Shown: positions 63,588-64,000 of the stretch, piece by piece
How positions within the stretch are numbered: the stretch's first letter is position 1
How the letters are laid out: every line of letters starts with the position of its first letter
Assembly: GCA_009760885.1 (NCBI GenBank)
Contig: CM019713.1
Span: forward strand, 28,120,927 to 28,184,926
DNA: 64,000 bases
From: Achatina immaculata
Lineage: Eukaryota > Mollusca > Gastropoda > Stylommatophora > Achatinidae
Reading direction: 5' to 3'
Program-made: the position numbers and the translations under genes
The notes under the pieces: model-generated
Seen by the model: the letters and a program-made list of their open reading frames with translations, nothing else
Database searches by the model: none
Told to the model about the DNA's origin: nothing

Positions 63588-64000
63588 GTGTTGACATATA
63601 TAGCGAGTCTTGAAATCTGGCAGTTGTTGATAGCTAGAGAGTCTTGAAATCTGGCAGGTGTTGACATGTAGCGAGTCTTGAAATCTGGCAGGTGTTGATA
63701 GCTAGTGAGTCTTGAAATCTGGCAGGTGTTGATAGCTAGCGAGTCTTGAAATCTGGCAGGTGTTGACATATAGGCAAGTCTTGAAATCTGGCAGGTGTTG
63801 ACATATAGGCAAGTCTTGAAATCTGGCAGGTGTTGACATATAGGCAAGTCTTGAAATCTGGCAGGTGTTGACATATAGGCAAGTCTTGAAATCTGGCAAG
63901 TGTTGACATATAGGCAAGTCTTGAAATCTGGCAAGTGTTGACATATAGGCAAGTCTTGAAATCTGGCAAGTGTTGACATATAGGCAAGTCTTGAAATCTG
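63588..64000. repeat. 34/35-bp satellite, ~12 copies, runs off the window
   Basis: Unit AGTCTTGAAATCTGGCAGGT then GTTGACATATAGGCA. The left units carry TGATAGCTAGCG in place of TGACATATAGGCA (34 bp); the right units are uniform 35-mers, with GGCAAG replacing GGCAGG in the last ones. Continues beyond 64000. Confidence 0.96.

Noticed and set aside
62092..63613. Three overlapping frames of 457-505 codons on the plus strand
   Set aside because: The 35-bp unit has no stop triplet in any phase, so all frames are open automatically. The hydrophobic repeat is not evidence of a membrane protein.

Overview
The window looks like intergenic DNA from a repeat-rich animal genome. I see no convincing host protein-coding gene, no rRNA and no functional tRNA. 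Three things argue against bacteria, archaea or phage: decayed non-LTR retrotransposons with target-site duplications (TSDs), tRNA-derived SINEs and a mariner transposon; about thirty minisatellite or microsatellite arrays; and no dense operon-like coding. The mix of RTE-like LINEs, an RNase H-bearing I-group LINE, tRNA SINEs and very many 19-60 bp minisatellites fits a lophotrochozoan, most plausibly a mollusc. That placement is an inference from style, not from a marker gene.

Layout. 1-5640: 28-bp minisatellite, simple repeats, and 3' ends of LINE-A (2405-3000) and LINE-D (3529-3787). 5640-7500: an (AGT)n/(ATT)n tract split by LINE-C and LINE-B insertions. 8258-11262: a 37-bp minisatellite split by LINE-F, which is itself split by a SINE and by LINE-B (a three-level nest). 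11330-17735: minisatellites and a 2.65-kb tandem segmental duplication carrying a 30-bp array, a shared middle and a 44-bp array. 19-31 kb: the main retrotransposon cluster, with LINE-A (21.0 kb), LINE-C (21.5-23.6 kb, minus), a full-length LINE-E with 12-bp TSD (23624-28107, plus) and a near full-length LINE-F (28.2-31.2 kb, minus). 31.7-37.2 kb: a chain of minisatellites. 37.3-43.1 kb: three families of short interspersed elements, two copies of each recognised in the window. 43.1-45.9 kb: further arrays. 46-48 kb: a LINE-D copy broken by a 1.3-kb unidentified insertion, then LINE-A. 48.4-51.9 kb: a 31-bp array and a long TGGT/TGAC-type tract. 52430-53746: a mariner element with TIRs and TA target duplication. 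54-61.8 kb: a CTGC/CTGT tract and fragments of LINEs G, A, A, B, C and A. 62.1-64 kb: two 35-bp satellites, the second running off the window.

How it fits together. Three recurring patterns stand out. (1) Each LINE family ends in its own simple-repeat tail: A in a tetranucleotide, B in (TGA)n, C in (GA)n, D in a TATAAG-like repeat, E and F in (GAA)n. In A, B and F the stop codon lies in or against the tail. (2) Several LINEs sit inside pre-existing tandem arrays, and several long simple-repeat tracts sit exactly at the 3' end of a retroelement, so retroelement tails may seed arrays. (3) Two independent LINE-C insertions have TSDs beginning with the same heptamer. The long reading frames over the arrays are by-products of repeat units lacking stop codons and are not annotated as genes. 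LINE names A-G, SINE-1, SINE-2 and DR-3 are local labels; no database was consulted.
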